A stretch of 64,000 bases of DNA. Source: Lytechinus pictus (taxonomy: Eukaryota; Echinodermata; Echinoidea; Temnopleuroida; Toxopneustidae). Made by a program: the position numbers and the translations under genes. The stretch is from assembly GCF_037042905.1 (NCBI RefSeq), contig NC_087254.1, positions 19,400,603 to 19,464,602 on the forward strand, read 5' to 3'. Of this stretch, positions 26,101-38,731 are shown one piece after another. Numbering within the stretch: position 1 is the first letter of the stretch; every line of letters starts with the position of its first letter. The notes below the pieces were generated by a model, which was not told the DNA's origin, did not search any database, and saw only the letters and a program-made list of their open reading frames with translations.

Positions 26101-29100
26101 TTACAATTGAACCACCACATCCTTTTGCAATCATTCTTTTTGCTATAATCTATATAAAAGAAAAGACATTTTTTAAATGTTGATCACAGAACCAATCCAC
26201 TAAATGTAATTGTACAGACCCATCTCCAATGCCATATTTGCACCATTAAAAGAGTCTACATATCATACAAAAAGGCCATGTAAAGGGGGAGTGAACTGTG
26301 TGAGGTCTCTCAATTACTGTGTGTTATAAATACATAGTCTTAAAAATATACATTTTCAGATATCTACTTTATAAACTACTGAGAATGAATTGACCTATAT
26401 TTGTATAGAGAAATTGTTTTGAGAGGAAAGTAATTGTTTTGCTAGTTGGTAACATAATTATTGTGGTATAAATGTATTGAGTAGGCCTACTTAATTAACA
26501 TGTTATCAATTCAAGTGGGTCTATATTACAAGACTACACTAGCATTATCGATAAGGAAACTGGCCAGTTACGAGTAGTTGAGGACTAGAGATGGCGCTAT
26601 TGGTTCGTATCTGCTTTAACTGTGTAAAATAACTCTCTTCAAACACAGAAAACAAATATTAGCCCTCACATGAGGGAAAGGCAAGGCAAACAGAAACAAG
26701 TGGAATGCCTCTGGCCGTCTCACCTGCATCACGCGATTCAATATAGCAGCAGTGCTGATTTTGAAAACTACTATAACTCGCACAAGATGTTCAGTGATAC
26801 TTGGTTACTCTTATTTCCACGTTTTATGAACTAGACCAATACACTTATAGAGATATGATGGCAATTCAACAAATACCCCCAACGTGGCCAAAGTTCTTTG
26901 ACCTTACATGACCTTTGACCTTGATCATGTGACCTGAAACTCGCACAGGATGTTCAGTGATACTTGATTAGTCTTATGTCCAAGTTTCAAGAGTCAGATC
27001 CATCAACTTTTAAAGTTATGATGGTAATTCAACAGATACCCCCATTATGGCCATAGTTCATTGACCTTTGACCTTGGTCATGTGACCTAAAATGTGCACA
27101 GGATGTTCAGTGATACTTGATTACTCTTATGTCCAAGTTTTATGAACTAGACCAACACACTTTCAAATTTATGGCTGTAATTCAACAAATACCCCAATTT
27201 GGCCAAAGTTCATTGACCCTAAATGACCTTTGACCTTGATCATGTGACATGAAACTCGGGCAGGATGTTCAGTAATACTTGATTAACCTTATGGCCAAGT
27301 TTCATGAACTAGGTCCATATACTTTCTAAGTTATGCTGTCATTTCAAAAACTTAACCTCAGGTTAAGATTTGGTGTTGACGCCGCCGCCGTCGGAAAAGC
27401 GGCGCCTATAGTCTCACTCTGCTATGCAGGTGAGACAAAAATGGGGAAGGAAATGAGAAGAAAAGGGGAAGAGAGTACAAAGAAGGGAATCAAAGGAGAC
27501 TGTGGCTGTATGAACATACCACGGTACAGTGCCCCTGCCTACATCATGATTCAACTGTGCAAGATTGCTTCTAACTGTGATCCATCTCAATGGCTTTAAT
27601 ATGAAAACACTGATTCTAGCTGCCAATTGACTGGTTAAGTTTCTGATTCAATCTTCTTGTATCAACTATGGATATATTATGTTGTGACTTAACGTTTCTT
27701 TTATTTCCCTCTTGAACGAGTAAAGAATAACAATATCATGACTCAAGTGCTAACAGTCACAAGTCTTCATTTCTTACAATGAAGCTAGATAATAGTAATT
27801 TATGTAATAGACCACTAGTATTGCATATTTTCATTCAGATAATATTGTGAATGAGTGCAATTATTAACAATAACAGGCTACATTGATCCATAGGACTAAC
27901 CAAAGTTTGCTTCTCCAAAGAAGTCATATTACCTTTGTGATTTGAAGGATTGATCGGTGATTTATCATCATAACACTGAAAATAAACAGACATGAAAAAG
28001 AATTGTTCCAAACATCATCTCACAGACATGAAAAAGAATTATAATTCCAAAATTCACCTTACCAATTCCTCAAATTGCCTATTTCTCATGATAAAATTGG
28101 ACAACTTCAAGCAAAAGTGTGCTGAACATGATGCCCACTAAAGATGCTTCTCGGAGTTGTATTTATTTTCAGGTGCCTAGACTACAATTTACAAATCAGC
28201 AATCAAAAGAGTTGCGCCCCAGGATGTCTGTTGCACAGTTGGAGACCACTAACAGTCTCCTGTGCTGTATATTTATTTTCATCTTGATAACATATTTAAT
28301 ATTTATCAAGATGATAAGAATTATATCAAGTGGCCATAGATTATAACATATGTTCAGTAGATAATATATATCTGTTATAATTTATGGCCACTTGATCTTT
28401 ATCAGAAGAGAGAATGTTTGGAGGCAAACATTGTTCCTTGGAAAATATTAAGGTATGAATATTGTAAAGAGTTAGAGCTGATAAATGTGCATACATTAGA
28501 ATGTTGCATCCTGGGTAAGGAAACAGAGACTGTTTCACCATTCTACGGAATGCTGTTCATCAAGGCTGGGAATATCGCCTTTAAATAACGAAGTACCATT
28601 CTTAGAGGGAACAACGTAATATACCGGTATAGGTTATTCTTAATCTTAATAGTATATTGCTAAATCAAAACAAATTTTTATCTGTTTTTTGTATTGTTTG
28701 GACAATACTGTTATGGCATGATCGATTGGAAAGGGACTAGATTAGCTTTAGTGTTGTTTCCTTCTTTTTTTTCATTTAGCTTTAATCTTTTATATATGAG
28801 CAATATTTTATCCTCAATTCACAGTTTCAAACTAGAAAAAATGCAGTAAAATTGTTAGCTTACAAAAGAGAATAGCAATGAAGTCTCACTTGTCATAGGC
28901 TTCGGCAGACACCTCAAGGCATGTTTCTCCACTAGATACACCAGCGCTGTTAACAAGGAGATCAAACGGAGGCAAGGGTGACAGCACTTCATTTGTTTTA
29001 TCCCAGTCATGAACATCCAAGCATATTGTCTCAATACCAGGCACCTGAACAAAAAAAATGGAAGTGAAGGTGCAAAGATAAATACAATCAAGAATCATTC

Positions 29101-32100
29101 AGGAAATGGGAAGTTGGAGGGACGTTGGAAATCTCTAGAATAACCAATTTAATGCCTTTTAATATTCTTGATTGCCAAATATATTTCCTTTTGGAAAAAT
29201 TACAAAATGTTGTCATGAAATACAACTGAATGCTCATAAACATTTTATTATTCATATATTATTATCTATTGGAATATGCACATATCGTTTGCGGTCATCC
29301 GAACCGTCCAATCAGTCAATTTTGGTCCAAAAAAAAAAAATCAATTTTGAGATTTTTTCATAAAATGAAAGTACAAGTCCTACTCTATTCATAACTAAAT
29401 TTCTAGGCAGCAATTTATTCTATTTTCTGAGATATGAGAGGAATTTCACGGCGATGCCATACAAATTTTTAATAAAATGCGCAAATCCCATTGGAAATGT
29501 GTACTGTAACAGAGTGATACGTTTTGACTGACCGCGATTTCAATGCGCACGGTCAACCAAGCTGTCGTCATTACGAAAATAGCCCATTTGGAGTTCCACC
29601 GCTGTTGGGGTCGCAAACTGCGGTAATATACCCCAAAATTCGTTTGAAACTCTCATTTCTCATTTGAACATTTCCAAGCCCCGATAAACCCATCTTGGCC
29701 ATGTAATCCCCGTTGTCTCAATTTCACCTCCACAGGCCAGTAAAGCCAAGGACGAAATGATAAACAACAGCTGTGCTATTACGTAAGACTTCTCTGCCTG
29801 AAGAAGGAACTTCGGAATTAAATTATTGTCTTCGATATTTAATCACGTTTTCAAAGGCATATTGTATTCAGACATCCAATATTAGTCCTTTTTCAATTTC
29901 GAACGAAGAAAATCGACCTCGAAATAAGGAAAATAAGCGAATAAAAATTAGGTTATGCTTTGCATGCAGGGACTGCCCTTAAAGCGCTGCGCACACGATG
30001 CATTCACCGCGTGTATACACGGAACTCCATAGCAGGCTCTTAGACACGTTGCAATCCATCGTGTGTGACCCCCTGCTGTGCTGGGCTGTCGAGTTATCTT
30101 CAGAGCGAGGTCAAGAAATAGGTGTTTTGATACTTAAATTTCTTGCTTGGGGGCAGATCGGGATTATAGTGGTTGGAGAAGAGAATTGGTGAAAACGATT
30201 TGGGGTATACCCCTTTCAAATGGAGGTATTTCGTCATGTATCAGCACTGGGAACTGCATTGACTTTTCATGTGAAAAGCAATGTTTTGACTGACCGCGCG
30301 CATTGAAATCGCGGTCAGGGTTGTTGGATTCCCTATGGCGTTTTTGTACAGGGAAAATCTAAACCGCTCAAACCGAAATTACAAGCATGTAGCTCTTCTG
30401 CGAAATTTTCTCGAATTCTTAGTTTTGTGTAAAAATAAAGATACCAATGTCAAGCAATTGTCTTGGTCTTTCCAACCATGTATTTTTCTAGCAATGAATA
30501 TGTTGTAAGGCTGGGGAACTAAGTGTGAAAATTAAACTTTGAATACGATTTTCTCTGAAATGGGTTTGCACCATCGTATGTGTGATACGACGGTTCGGAA
30601 AACCGCCGACGATATATTGACCAGCAGCAGGACTGAATGGGTTAATTACAATATCAATACAAAGTAAAAAAAAACATGACAGCAAGAACAGTAAATATAA
30701 TTTTTGGCTAATAGATTGAATGGCATCAATAATATAATATTAAATAATATATTACTTTCAACATACATGAAGCATGAAGTCGAAAATTGAAGCATGAAGC
30801 AATAAGTCAAAAAGATGAAAATAATTTTTTTGCAAATATTACACATAAATCATATTGTCATCTACTTCAGCAGTAGCTACAGAATATTTGAAATTGGGCG
30901 CAGCGGGGGGGGGGGTTGACCATCCAAGAAATCAAATTTAGAGATATAGATGCCAATTTTTCCGTTTTTGTACACATTCTATGAAAAAAGGTTGGGGCTG
31001 AAGCTTTAACGTTTTTTTATTATTCAAGCTCAAAAAATTTCAAATTTATTCAATGATATAATGAATGAGATTTAAGGGTATTTTTTACCTCCTTCTTCAA
31101 TGAATCTAAATCAGCCTGGGATCTTGTTAGAGCAGTAACTGAAGCTCCACATTTTGCTAGTGCTACTGCAATTCCTCTGCCAATTCCTGTAGACAAATTA
31201 AAGTCAATGACATGAAATACAGTTAACAGATCATTGTAGGATGATACTAAATTCATAAGCTGATGTTTCAATTAACATTGAAAGAGATTCAAAATCGACA
31301 AAATATTTGCTTCGTCTCATAGATTTTATGGCGCACTGGCATAAATCCATATAACAAACAATTTGGCCAAATAATTTTTTTTTTCAAATAGACAAATGCC
31401 AGGCTTAAATTATATTTTATAATCCAAGACCATTGGAGATCATGGCCACGTATGCCCTGTTGACTGGCCTTGAAATCCCACTGCACTGGACCCTGACTGT
31501 CTTGACTTGAACAGTCAGTCCGCGTATCCGCAGCCCGTCCGAAAGTGCTCTATTTTATTCAGCGGTATGCATAGCCGTCCGTGGTTATGCATACGTAATG
31601 AGCTGTGAAGACGAACTTTCCGATCGGTGTTTTTTGCTCTTAGAATCGTTTATTCCTCACAAAATTGGTCTTATTCTATAAATAAAACTTTGAAATTTCT
31701 CATCAGCTAAATAAAATGCACATTTAATGTATTTTGAAGACCGATATTTAGCTTAGAAAAAATGATTTTTTTCAAGAAATATATGTGAATAAACAGAGCG
31801 CATTTTTGCATCGAAATCACACTTGCGTCAAATTGATATTATAATCAATATAAAGCGTAGACATTCTTCTTTACGACTGAAAAAGAATTAGGAAATTTCA
31901 TGATGTAGCAAAGTCAGGAACCACAAAAAACCACGGCAATGTCCATCGCAAAATGATTGGAATTGCAGTAGAATTGCCGACGCGTTCTGATTGGTCAACA
32001 GCGGCGCACAGACTTGCAACATTTTATATAGCTTAAAAAACCCATAAGTAGTATGGAAGAGATCGATGGCGAATTGCGTAAGCGCATTGTTTTGGCGTGT

Positions 32101-35100
32101 GCAAGGACCCTGGTTCGAACCCGCCGTACTGTTTTTTTTTTTTTTTTTTTTTTTGGGGGGGGGGGGGTGATGGGGATATGTTTATGCTTTTTCTTTAAAT
32201 CATATTCCTTCATCGTTCCTACCCAGCTTTATTCTCTTTTTACTTTCATGTGAAGTTCTATTTAGGCCTGTATTTATTAAATCATGGAGCTATTAATAGC
32301 TCTATGATTAATTCTTACTTCTTCTTAATCACTGCTTTTGATTTTCAAGTTCTTGATTACACTTATTTGGGCAGGGGTGGGAAGGGAAGTGAGTTAAAGG
32401 TCAAGTGCACATCAACAAAAAATTATTTGAATAAATACAGAAATTTCCCTTTTTTAACACAAAACAGTTATATACACAAAACAATGGTATGCAAATAGAG
32501 TTGATTATGTCACTCACATCACATTACTTTTTAAATTTTTGTTGCATTTTTATTATATAAATTTTAGCAAATTTGATCTTAAAAATCTTCCTCGAATCAC
32601 AAAAGGTTACATTTATGGAAACTACGAATGTTAATGGAGGAATTAAAATCCCTCTCAAAATTTGTTAATGAAAATTAAAATAAAATATACATGTCATGTA
32701 CATGTATCAAATAAAAAAATACACAAGAAATTAGAGTGCGTGTGACATAATCGGTTCTGTAATTTGCACATTGACCAAGATGAGCATATAATTGTTTTAT
32801 AAAATTAGGCAAATTTCTCAATGTCAAAATAGTAATCTTTTGAATTTTGAATCATAGTTTTAATGAAATTTTCTGCAATACTTTATTTTTCTTTAAATTC
32901 AAATTAATTTTTGGGTGGGGTGGACTTCTCCTTTACTCTTTGCTTGGAATAGGGAATGCACATTAATATTTATCCACGAACAAAATTGTCTAAACATATG
33001 CAAATCAGTAATTGGACACATGCTCACTTTCCTTTCATCCAGGCCACTCCCTCACATCCACCAGGTTTACAGTCTTATAACAAAAATGATGAATTAATTA
33101 TAATACCATCACACCATAGCTCCATGATCACACAACATTCATACAGTGCTTCACAACAAATATTTCACTTCTGTTCATATATGCAATAATTACTATGGAA
33201 AACAAAAACAAGGCGTAACCACATTCAAATACCGTTTAAAAGGACAAATATATTATACCTTTCGAAAAAAAAAATTTGTGAACATACATGGCACTTAACC
33301 TTCAGCACATTAGATAACATATAATAGAGTTGCTTGAGAACAAAATATAATTATGGGGCATTGCAAGAAACTTATGTTCAATTGCAAATCAACTACATGT
33401 TTGTGTTTAATCAAAGGACTTACCCTTAATTTTGGAATGTGTGATTGAGTAGAAAGTTTCTTGCAATGCACTATTAGTAACATTAAAAATGTTTTTTGGT
33501 TTTGAATTGTGAATTTTTATTTTTGTCAAGCTGTATTCCTGTCCAAGTCAGTATTCTTAGTCCTCCCCAAAACTGTGCTCTAATTTTTTTGTTTCCAATA
33601 TTGATCAATTTTCTGTTGTATCATTATCAGTCCAAAAATTGCAAACGAAAAAAGGGCTTTGTCCAAATCATGGTCTGACCATTATAGTACATGATGGAAT
33701 CTCCCAGAATGAAGTAGCAAGCAGAGACCAGAGTCAGCAAGTATGCAGATCTGTGTGTAGAAGAGACAAAAAAAAGAGAGAAATAGTCTAAATTACTAAA
33801 TAATCATTCAAAGTATGAATTATGTTACATGTAAGTCAATTGAGACTAAGTCTAAGTACTGTCTGTGACAGCCACAATTTTTTTATTTGAACAAAATGGG
33901 TTATAAATACTACTGAGTACGGTAGTACCAGACTTTTTAGTTTGACTTTAAACTGTTTATAGTCTCTAGAGTAGACTGTCTGAGCTAATCATCATTTAAT
34001 TCTTAACCGCAGCCTGGGGCAAAAATCATCATGGGACATGGGGCTCAACTTCGACTAATAAAGAAAAAAAGGTTAATAATTTTCAACATAAATCAAGAAA
34101 TATCTCAATCTATAAAAACTTGATGGAATTCGGAAACCTGATAATCATTGAATAAAACTTTAGAAGGGATCTACTTATTAAGCTTCGTTTATATTAAGTC
34201 TTAATTAAAAAAAAAAAAAAGTCCACCGTCCACAGTCACATATATAATGCGAGCTATCTGCCATCATTACAGAAGTTTCAACGTATGGGACCAAAGGCGA
34301 AATTCTACCAACCCGCGACGAACGTAATTTTGGCATTATTTCGCGCCATCGTGGAGTGAACGAGAAGGTTACTTCCGGGTAAAACGTAAATTTCTTGATT
34401 TTTAGGGTATTATTTTCTCTAAAATTAAAATATAAGGTGAGTTTGCGTCAAGTTGGTTCTGACATATTTTGAACAGTGACTTTTCTTCTTTCTAAAAAAC
34501 TCCGATCGAAACAATTTGGTTATGTAGCAAAGTCAGGAACCAAAAGTGAAATTCCGACTACAAAATCGCAGTTAAAATATTACTAAAATAAGCATCAATT
34601 AAAGTGGTAAAAATAGTAGGTTGAAAATGTCGAAATATGGAAAATTATATACCAAAGTGTAGATGAAGGTCTTGAGAATAACTTACCACAATTCGTTTCG
34701 ACGTAAACTGAAGTTAGCGACCAGTACAGAGCTATAACTTCAGCCCCTCCAATTCAGTGGGAAAATCAAGCCAAATTGATCGCACGTTTTCCTTCGGAGA
34801 CCGCTAGAGGGCCGCTGAATAAATTTCCATGAATATGCTCATTATCGCGCGAGCTGCGGTCTGACTGTGAAATTTGAATATAGGTTTGTCAAATGTGCCA
34901 TTTAATCCCCCCATTACATTATCATTGTCTGTTGATTTGCACTGACTAGATATACATATAGATCTAGACTAGAGTTATGAAAATGCCCTCAAGCGGTGAG
35001 AACTATTAGTGTGGGAACGTGGCCTTGTCATAAATAGAAACTTAAGGCCTGGAAATGAATAAAAATTACCAAATAGATCAGAGTTAAGACTCCGGGCGGA

Positions 35101-35413
35101 GGCGGAGCGGTCACAAACAGTCAGTCACAAACATGAAGCCATTACATTCATCAGCGCGTATAATCTATTATAAACAAATGAATTATGGAAATCACAATTC
35201 CTTGATATATGTATTCACATAGCACACGAGCGAAATTATCGGCTACAGCTGCACAGGAGGCACTCTGGCTTACTTTTAGAATACAACGCAAAATTACCAG
35301 CCGAATTAGTCTCACTAATGTGCAAAATTTTCTCAATATAAGAGTCAAATAATGCGCTCACCTTTTCCTGCACCAGTCACAAGGGCCCTCTTGTTTTCAA
35401 AACGAATTTCCAT
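23119..35413 (-). CDS. DCXR: L-xylulose reductase-like short-chain dehydrogenase (DCXR), 8 exons, 246 aa
   Basis: An NADPH-dependent dicarbonyl/L-xylulose reductase of the SDR family, a cytosolic enzyme of the uronate cycle. Coding exons in transcript order: 35413-35362, 31186-31089, 29044-28890, 27975-27933, 26149-26050, 25671-25607, 25153-25036, 23228-23119. All have AG/GT borders and phases that fit, totalling 741 nt. Motifs in order: TGAGKGIGRG (cofactor-binding glycine motif), [14 protein letters not shown], the catalytic Ser in IVNLSSIAS, the catalytic YASSK formed across the exon 5/6 junction, [14 protein letters not shown], and a C-terminal [20 protein letters not shown]. Length and motif text closely match vertebrate DCXR (244 aa, also eight exons). 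All four catalytic residues Asn, Ser, Tyr and Lys are present. The C-terminus is SATLI, unlike the mammalian one. Other SDR subfamilies are possible, but [10 protein letters not shown] and NPTVVLTPM favour DCXR. Confidence 0.93.
24594..24858. mobile_element. MITE with 'ggcccc...tcttacaaag' inverted ends
   Basis: Left end 'gggccccatcttacaaagaa' followed by 'attacgattgatc' is mirrored by 'gatcaatcgtaactctttgc' and 'aagaccggcc' on the right. About 265 bp, within intron 7 of the dehydrogenase. The ends resemble the 'gggcccc' ends of other palindromic elements here (42868-43022, 48768-48926). Confidence 0.65.
25840..26010 (-). repeat. Truncated copy of the 'aagtccacccc' repeat in a dehydrogenase intron
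   Basis: It ends 'caacttcttgttggggtgg' + 'acttaacctct', the complement of the start of the 7294 repeat. It stops about 40 bp from the exon 5 donor side of the dehydrogenase and has not damaged the splice site. Confidence 0.5.
26695..27436 (+). mobile_element. Transposon-like element filled with ~160-bp tandem repeats (copy 2)
   Basis: Perfect 13-bp inverted repeats gtctcacctgcat (26717-26729) and atgcaggtgagac (27424-27436) bound most of it. Between them are about four repeat units marked by 'gttcagtgatacttg' at about 26788, 26950, 27112 and 27268 (156-162 bp spacing), then the CG-rich block 'gacgccgccgccgtcgg'. It is the same element as 2748-4175, in the opposite orientation and without the LINE. 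It lies in an intron of the dehydrogenase. Confidence 0.7.
28324..28397. repeat. Strong hairpin (inverted repeat)
   Basis: 'atcaagtggccatagattat' + 'aaca' pairs with 'tgttataatttatggccact' + 'tgat', with about 25 bases of AT-rich loop. Just upstream, 28278-28314 holds a second hairpin (cttgataa...ttatcaag). Both are intronic; together they may be the core of a decayed palindromic element. Confidence 0.65.
29284..30614. mobile_element. ~1.3-kb element with inverted ends in dehydrogenase intron 2
   Basis: Left end 'atcgtttgcggtcatccgaa' + 'ccgtcc' is matched by the complement of the right end ('gacggttcggaaaaccgccg' + 'acgat'). Two internal copies of 'gttttgactgaccgcg' at about 29520 and 30283 are followed by the same ~15 bp in opposite orientations. 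It is richer in GC than the flanks. No transposase reading frame is seen, so it is probably non-autonomous. Confidence 0.6.
32050..32130 (+). ncRNA. tRNA-like sequence with Pol III boxes (tRNA-derived SINE head or tRNA pseudogene)
   Basis: A perfect B-box, ggttcgaaccc, lies at 32112-32122, with an A-box-like tggcgaattgcg upstream. The ends agtatgg and ccgtact can pair as a 7-bp acceptor-like stem. A run of more than 20 T, which would terminate Pol III, follows directly. The T-arm stem pairs poorly and the cloverleaf does not fold properly, so it is not a working tRNA. Confidence 0.45.
32394..32935. mobile_element. Element with 'aaagg..aagt.cac..caa' inverted ends (family of 7294 repeat)
   Basis: Left 'ttaaaggtcaagtgcacatc' and right 'ggggtggacttctcctttac' are imperfect inverted ends about 540 bp apart. 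The right half, read on the minus strand, follows the 7294 repeat for well over 100 bases. It sits in dehydrogenase intron 1. Confidence 0.55.
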
Positions 35414-35503
35414 GTTTTTGTGAGACTCGACGGTCAGCTGTACGTCACTCGATCACTGCACTCTCAGAAAACAGCTGATCAATTGACTTCGTCGTTTGGG
35501 AAT

Positions 35504-35515
35504 GGGGGCGGGGCC
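35504..35515 (-). promoter_or_regulatory. GC-box upstream of the dehydrogenase ATG
   Basis: gggggcggggcc lies about 90 bp upstream of the start codon in otherwise AT-rich DNA. It matches the Sp1/KLF GC-box, typical of TATA-less housekeeping promoters. No TATA box is seen between it and the ATG. Confidence 0.5.
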
Positions 35516-36043
35516 GTTTGGGCAAAAACCAAAGACGTTATGGCAAAAACGATAAAACAATTAGAAGTAGGCCGGAAGTAGGACAGGTGTTGGATTGTAT
35601 GAAGAAACTTAAAAAAAATAGTATGTCAAAAGAGAAAAGGTGTTCTTCGATTTTTCATTTCAAACATGGAAAGTCTTACTCTTAGTCTTAATTTGGACAA
35701 AAAAGTACCCGCTTTCCGTTTGTAATACTGAAAGAAAGTAAGTTTTTTTTTTCAGGGGTATACGTACGTCCTCCTTTTGGCAAGATATTGGATACCTTTC
35801 ATGGCTCCTGATGATTGAATTAACTTTCTGATTCTAATTTTAACTAGACCCATATACATGTAAGTCTATTATTTTTCATTTTGCAAAATGGCAAAAGGGT
35901 GCATTATTAACATTTTATTTTGTATTCAATTTTCACTTTAATTTTTTTTGTAAGGAAGGTGTCTGTTCATATACCACTATCACTCTTTTCGATTGATTAC
36001 TATTTTTTACACATCAATCTGTCCTTTTCTGGTAAAGGCATAT

Positions 36044-36248
36044 GCAGGGGCGGATCCAGGAATTTTCGAAAGGGGGCACATTTTCCTGATGAAAAATTTG
36101 ACAAGCAAAAAAGTGGGGGTTTTAACCCGAAATTAAGGCGATTCTGTCCACGAAAAAATTTGACAAGCTTAAGAAAAAAAAAGGCCTTCACTTTCAAAGG
36201 GGGGGCACAGGCTGGCTGTGCCCCCCCCCCCCCCTGGATCCGCCAGTG
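36044..36248. mobile_element. Short element with 'ggcggatccagg' inverted ends (copy 1)
   Basis: It starts 'ggggcggatccagg' and ends 'cctggatccgccagtg'; 'gaaagggggcac' near the left end is repeated near the right. About 205 bp. A longer relative lies at 50522-50772. Confidence 0.7.
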
Positions 36249-36446
36249 TGCATATGGTTTTTCTATAGTGTGCTGCTTTTGATCTATGACCATCTTTTTT
36301 ATATGTATTTCTAAAAATCTATTCCCACTGTCCAGTTCCTATATATAACCCCCCCCCCCCCCATTTCTTCTTTCTTGTTCTTCGAAACATTTCTTTGGTA
36401 ATTTCATGTATCTGTTTTTCCGAGCATTATATCTTTTATTTTCATC

Positions 36447-36492
36447 AACTCCATCATCATCATATCACCACCACCATCATCATCATCATATC

Positions 36493-36526
<34 letters not shown>

Positions 36527-36531
36527 TCACC

Positions 36532-36565
<34 letters not shown>

Positions 36566-36592
36566 CCATCATTATCATCACAATCCTCAAAA
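36447..36592. repeat. (ATC)n / (ACC)n microsatellite
   Basis: Interleaved cat and cac triplets run for about 140 bases. Open frames in this stretch are an effect of the triplet period. Confidence 0.9.
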
Positions 36593-38399
36593 TAAGTTAC
36601 AGTAATGGCAAGTAAACGTATTAAAGGAGTATTAAAACTATATAATTTATATTCCAGAAGGATAAAAATAACATAATCTGCCTAGTTGTTCCTTCAATTG
36701 TATATTTCCCAAGTTGTGCATCATATCACTATCTCAGAAATTAAGCAACTATAAAATGCCATAACTTCTGTATTATATTTATATCCAAGTTTGATTATAT
36801 CAATGTTATCTTTGTTTGAGTTTCTATATTTTTTCAAAACAGTGTGTTGATGTGGAGGACTGGGTCAAAGAATAATAGCAAGATCTTTGCAAATTCACTA
36901 TAATATAATTACCCCCACATTGGTTTCAAGATCATCTATCAGAAATAGATTAACATTCGAAGTTTTCAGTCCAAAAAATCAAATCCTCAATTTTTTTACA
37001 TTAATGTCTTTATTTTTTGGGTGAAAAGTATTTGTATTTGTTTTCTAATACTTTCTTTGTGACCAATGCCAAGTGTGAAACAGTGATAGCTTACAAGCAC
37101 AAATGTACATGTTTCATTTTCTTACTCATACAACAACATCATTGATAATCAGCCACAGATTAATCATATGTACCGGTATGTATATTAATGTATTTTAAAA
37201 CACCCAGAATCACTGCCTAGCACTTAGGAACGATGATTTCTACTTTTCAATCAAATCACATTTAATTACAAATGGTTTGCTTGATTTTACACCTATAGCA
37301 AAGAGGACTCCTGAATACATAAGCACAATCAAAATGTGTTAGATTTCAGAATTTATTCTGCCACTAACAACACAGATTTTTCTTGGCATTCATAATAAAA
37401 AGAACAAAAAAATATTGCATATGCCCCTTTGGACCTGATGACACAACAGATGATGTCTTGAAGAGAAAGAAAAATAGACAGTTGGACATAAAGAGAGAAA
37501 GATAAAGATCTCTGTATTTGCTGATAATTATCCAAATCTCGGACTTCAAAAAGAAACTGCATTAAGGAAAGATACATACAGGTAAACATCGCTGACATGA
37601 TTATACGAACACAGTACTTTCTTTATTGAGATGTGGTAAAATAAAGTCTATCCTAATTCATTGATTTCATCTATTCAAAGAATACAAAAAAAGAAAAATG
37701 CTTTGATAAGTAACCATAAATCAAGTATAGATGGCAAAGGTCATGAATAGATGAATAATTGAATGATACTCTTTGACCTTCGTTTGAATCCAAACTCTAC
37801 TCCCCTAAGAATATCTGAATGGAATGATAAAGGATAAATTGGTAAATCTGAAAATGTATCTTGACTCTACCTAGTGCATTAACATTTACAAGTCAGAATA
37901 AAAGTAGAAAAATCACAGAAGGTGATTAATACCCCCTGCCCTATCACAATGCATTTGAATTTATGCTAGGGACATAATAAAAATAGCCTTTCTCCCTGAT
38001 TTATTGGGATAATATATCATTACCAGGGCAAACGCAGGACTCCGCACATACAAACAAAATGACTCTGGCACCTATTCATTACAGACCTATGTGTGTTCCA
38101 AGCATTGGGGGGAAAAAAGAGAAGGAAGTTGGATTTGGAAGATTTGCAAATGGATCAAAAATCCTATTTTTAAGTCAAACATAATCTAAAGTCCTGTAAA
38201 CTCAGCTTAAATTCAAAATGTCATGGAATCTGTACTGTAGAGTTATCTATTCCTTTTTTTCAGTAAACTAAAGATTTGAATAAATTCTTAATTAGGGGAT
38301 TAAGGTTTAAGATTTGTGTTCTTAACTGAGGAGGGGGGTATGGTTACCACTTATCTTTTGCCCATAGTTTTATATTATCTATATCACGTATTGTTTTCT

Positions 38400-38643
38400 A
38401 TCACTGTTGCCGCATATGTTACACTCCTTTACATTACAAGTACTTTATTATTGTTCAGTTATTAATATATATTGTAAATCAACCATTCAAATTGAGACAG
38501 GAGGCTTTATGCCAGAGTAATTAAGTTAACTGTTTCTGTCTCAAGCGTTCCAATGGTTGATATTTATTATCTTGTAGTGTTTACACTGAAATGTATTGTT
38601 TTTTGTAATTTTCTTTGCTAAATGAATAATAATAATAATAAAA
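38400..38643 (+). mobile_element. Probable LINE 3' tail ending in (AAT)n
   Basis: AT-rich 3'-UTR-like sequence runs into 'gctaaatgaataataataataataaaa', the tail style of CR1/L2 LINEs. No reverse transcriptase frame remains, so the call rests on the tail only. Confidence 0.3.
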
Positions 38644-38731
38644 AGGTTTGCAGAACAGAAGGTCATATTTGGTCAATTCATTGAGATTTTCTACTAAGTG
38701 CTATATTGTTAAAGTATCTATTAATAAATAA

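Larger units (their letters stand above)
31187..35361. other. Dehydrogenase intron 1, remaining content
   Basis: A 4.2-kb intron. Besides the tRNA-like sequence and the element at 32394-32935, a block beginning 'gtagcaaagtcaggaacca' occurs at both 31902 and 34524 and marks another dispersed repeat. A small hairpin (tatgcata on both sides of a 12-base loop) lies near 31566-31593. No coding exon is seen. Confidence 0.4.
35414..38731. other. Intergenic region between dehydrogenase 5' end and polycystin 3' end; no gene seen
   Basis: The two minus-strand genes are separated by about 3.3 kb. It holds the dehydrogenase promoter, one 'ggcggatccagg' element (36044-36248), a poly-C run near 36350, an (ATC)n microsatellite and a probable LINE tail. 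Open frames here (for example 37353-37598) lack any domain signature. Confidence 0.45.
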
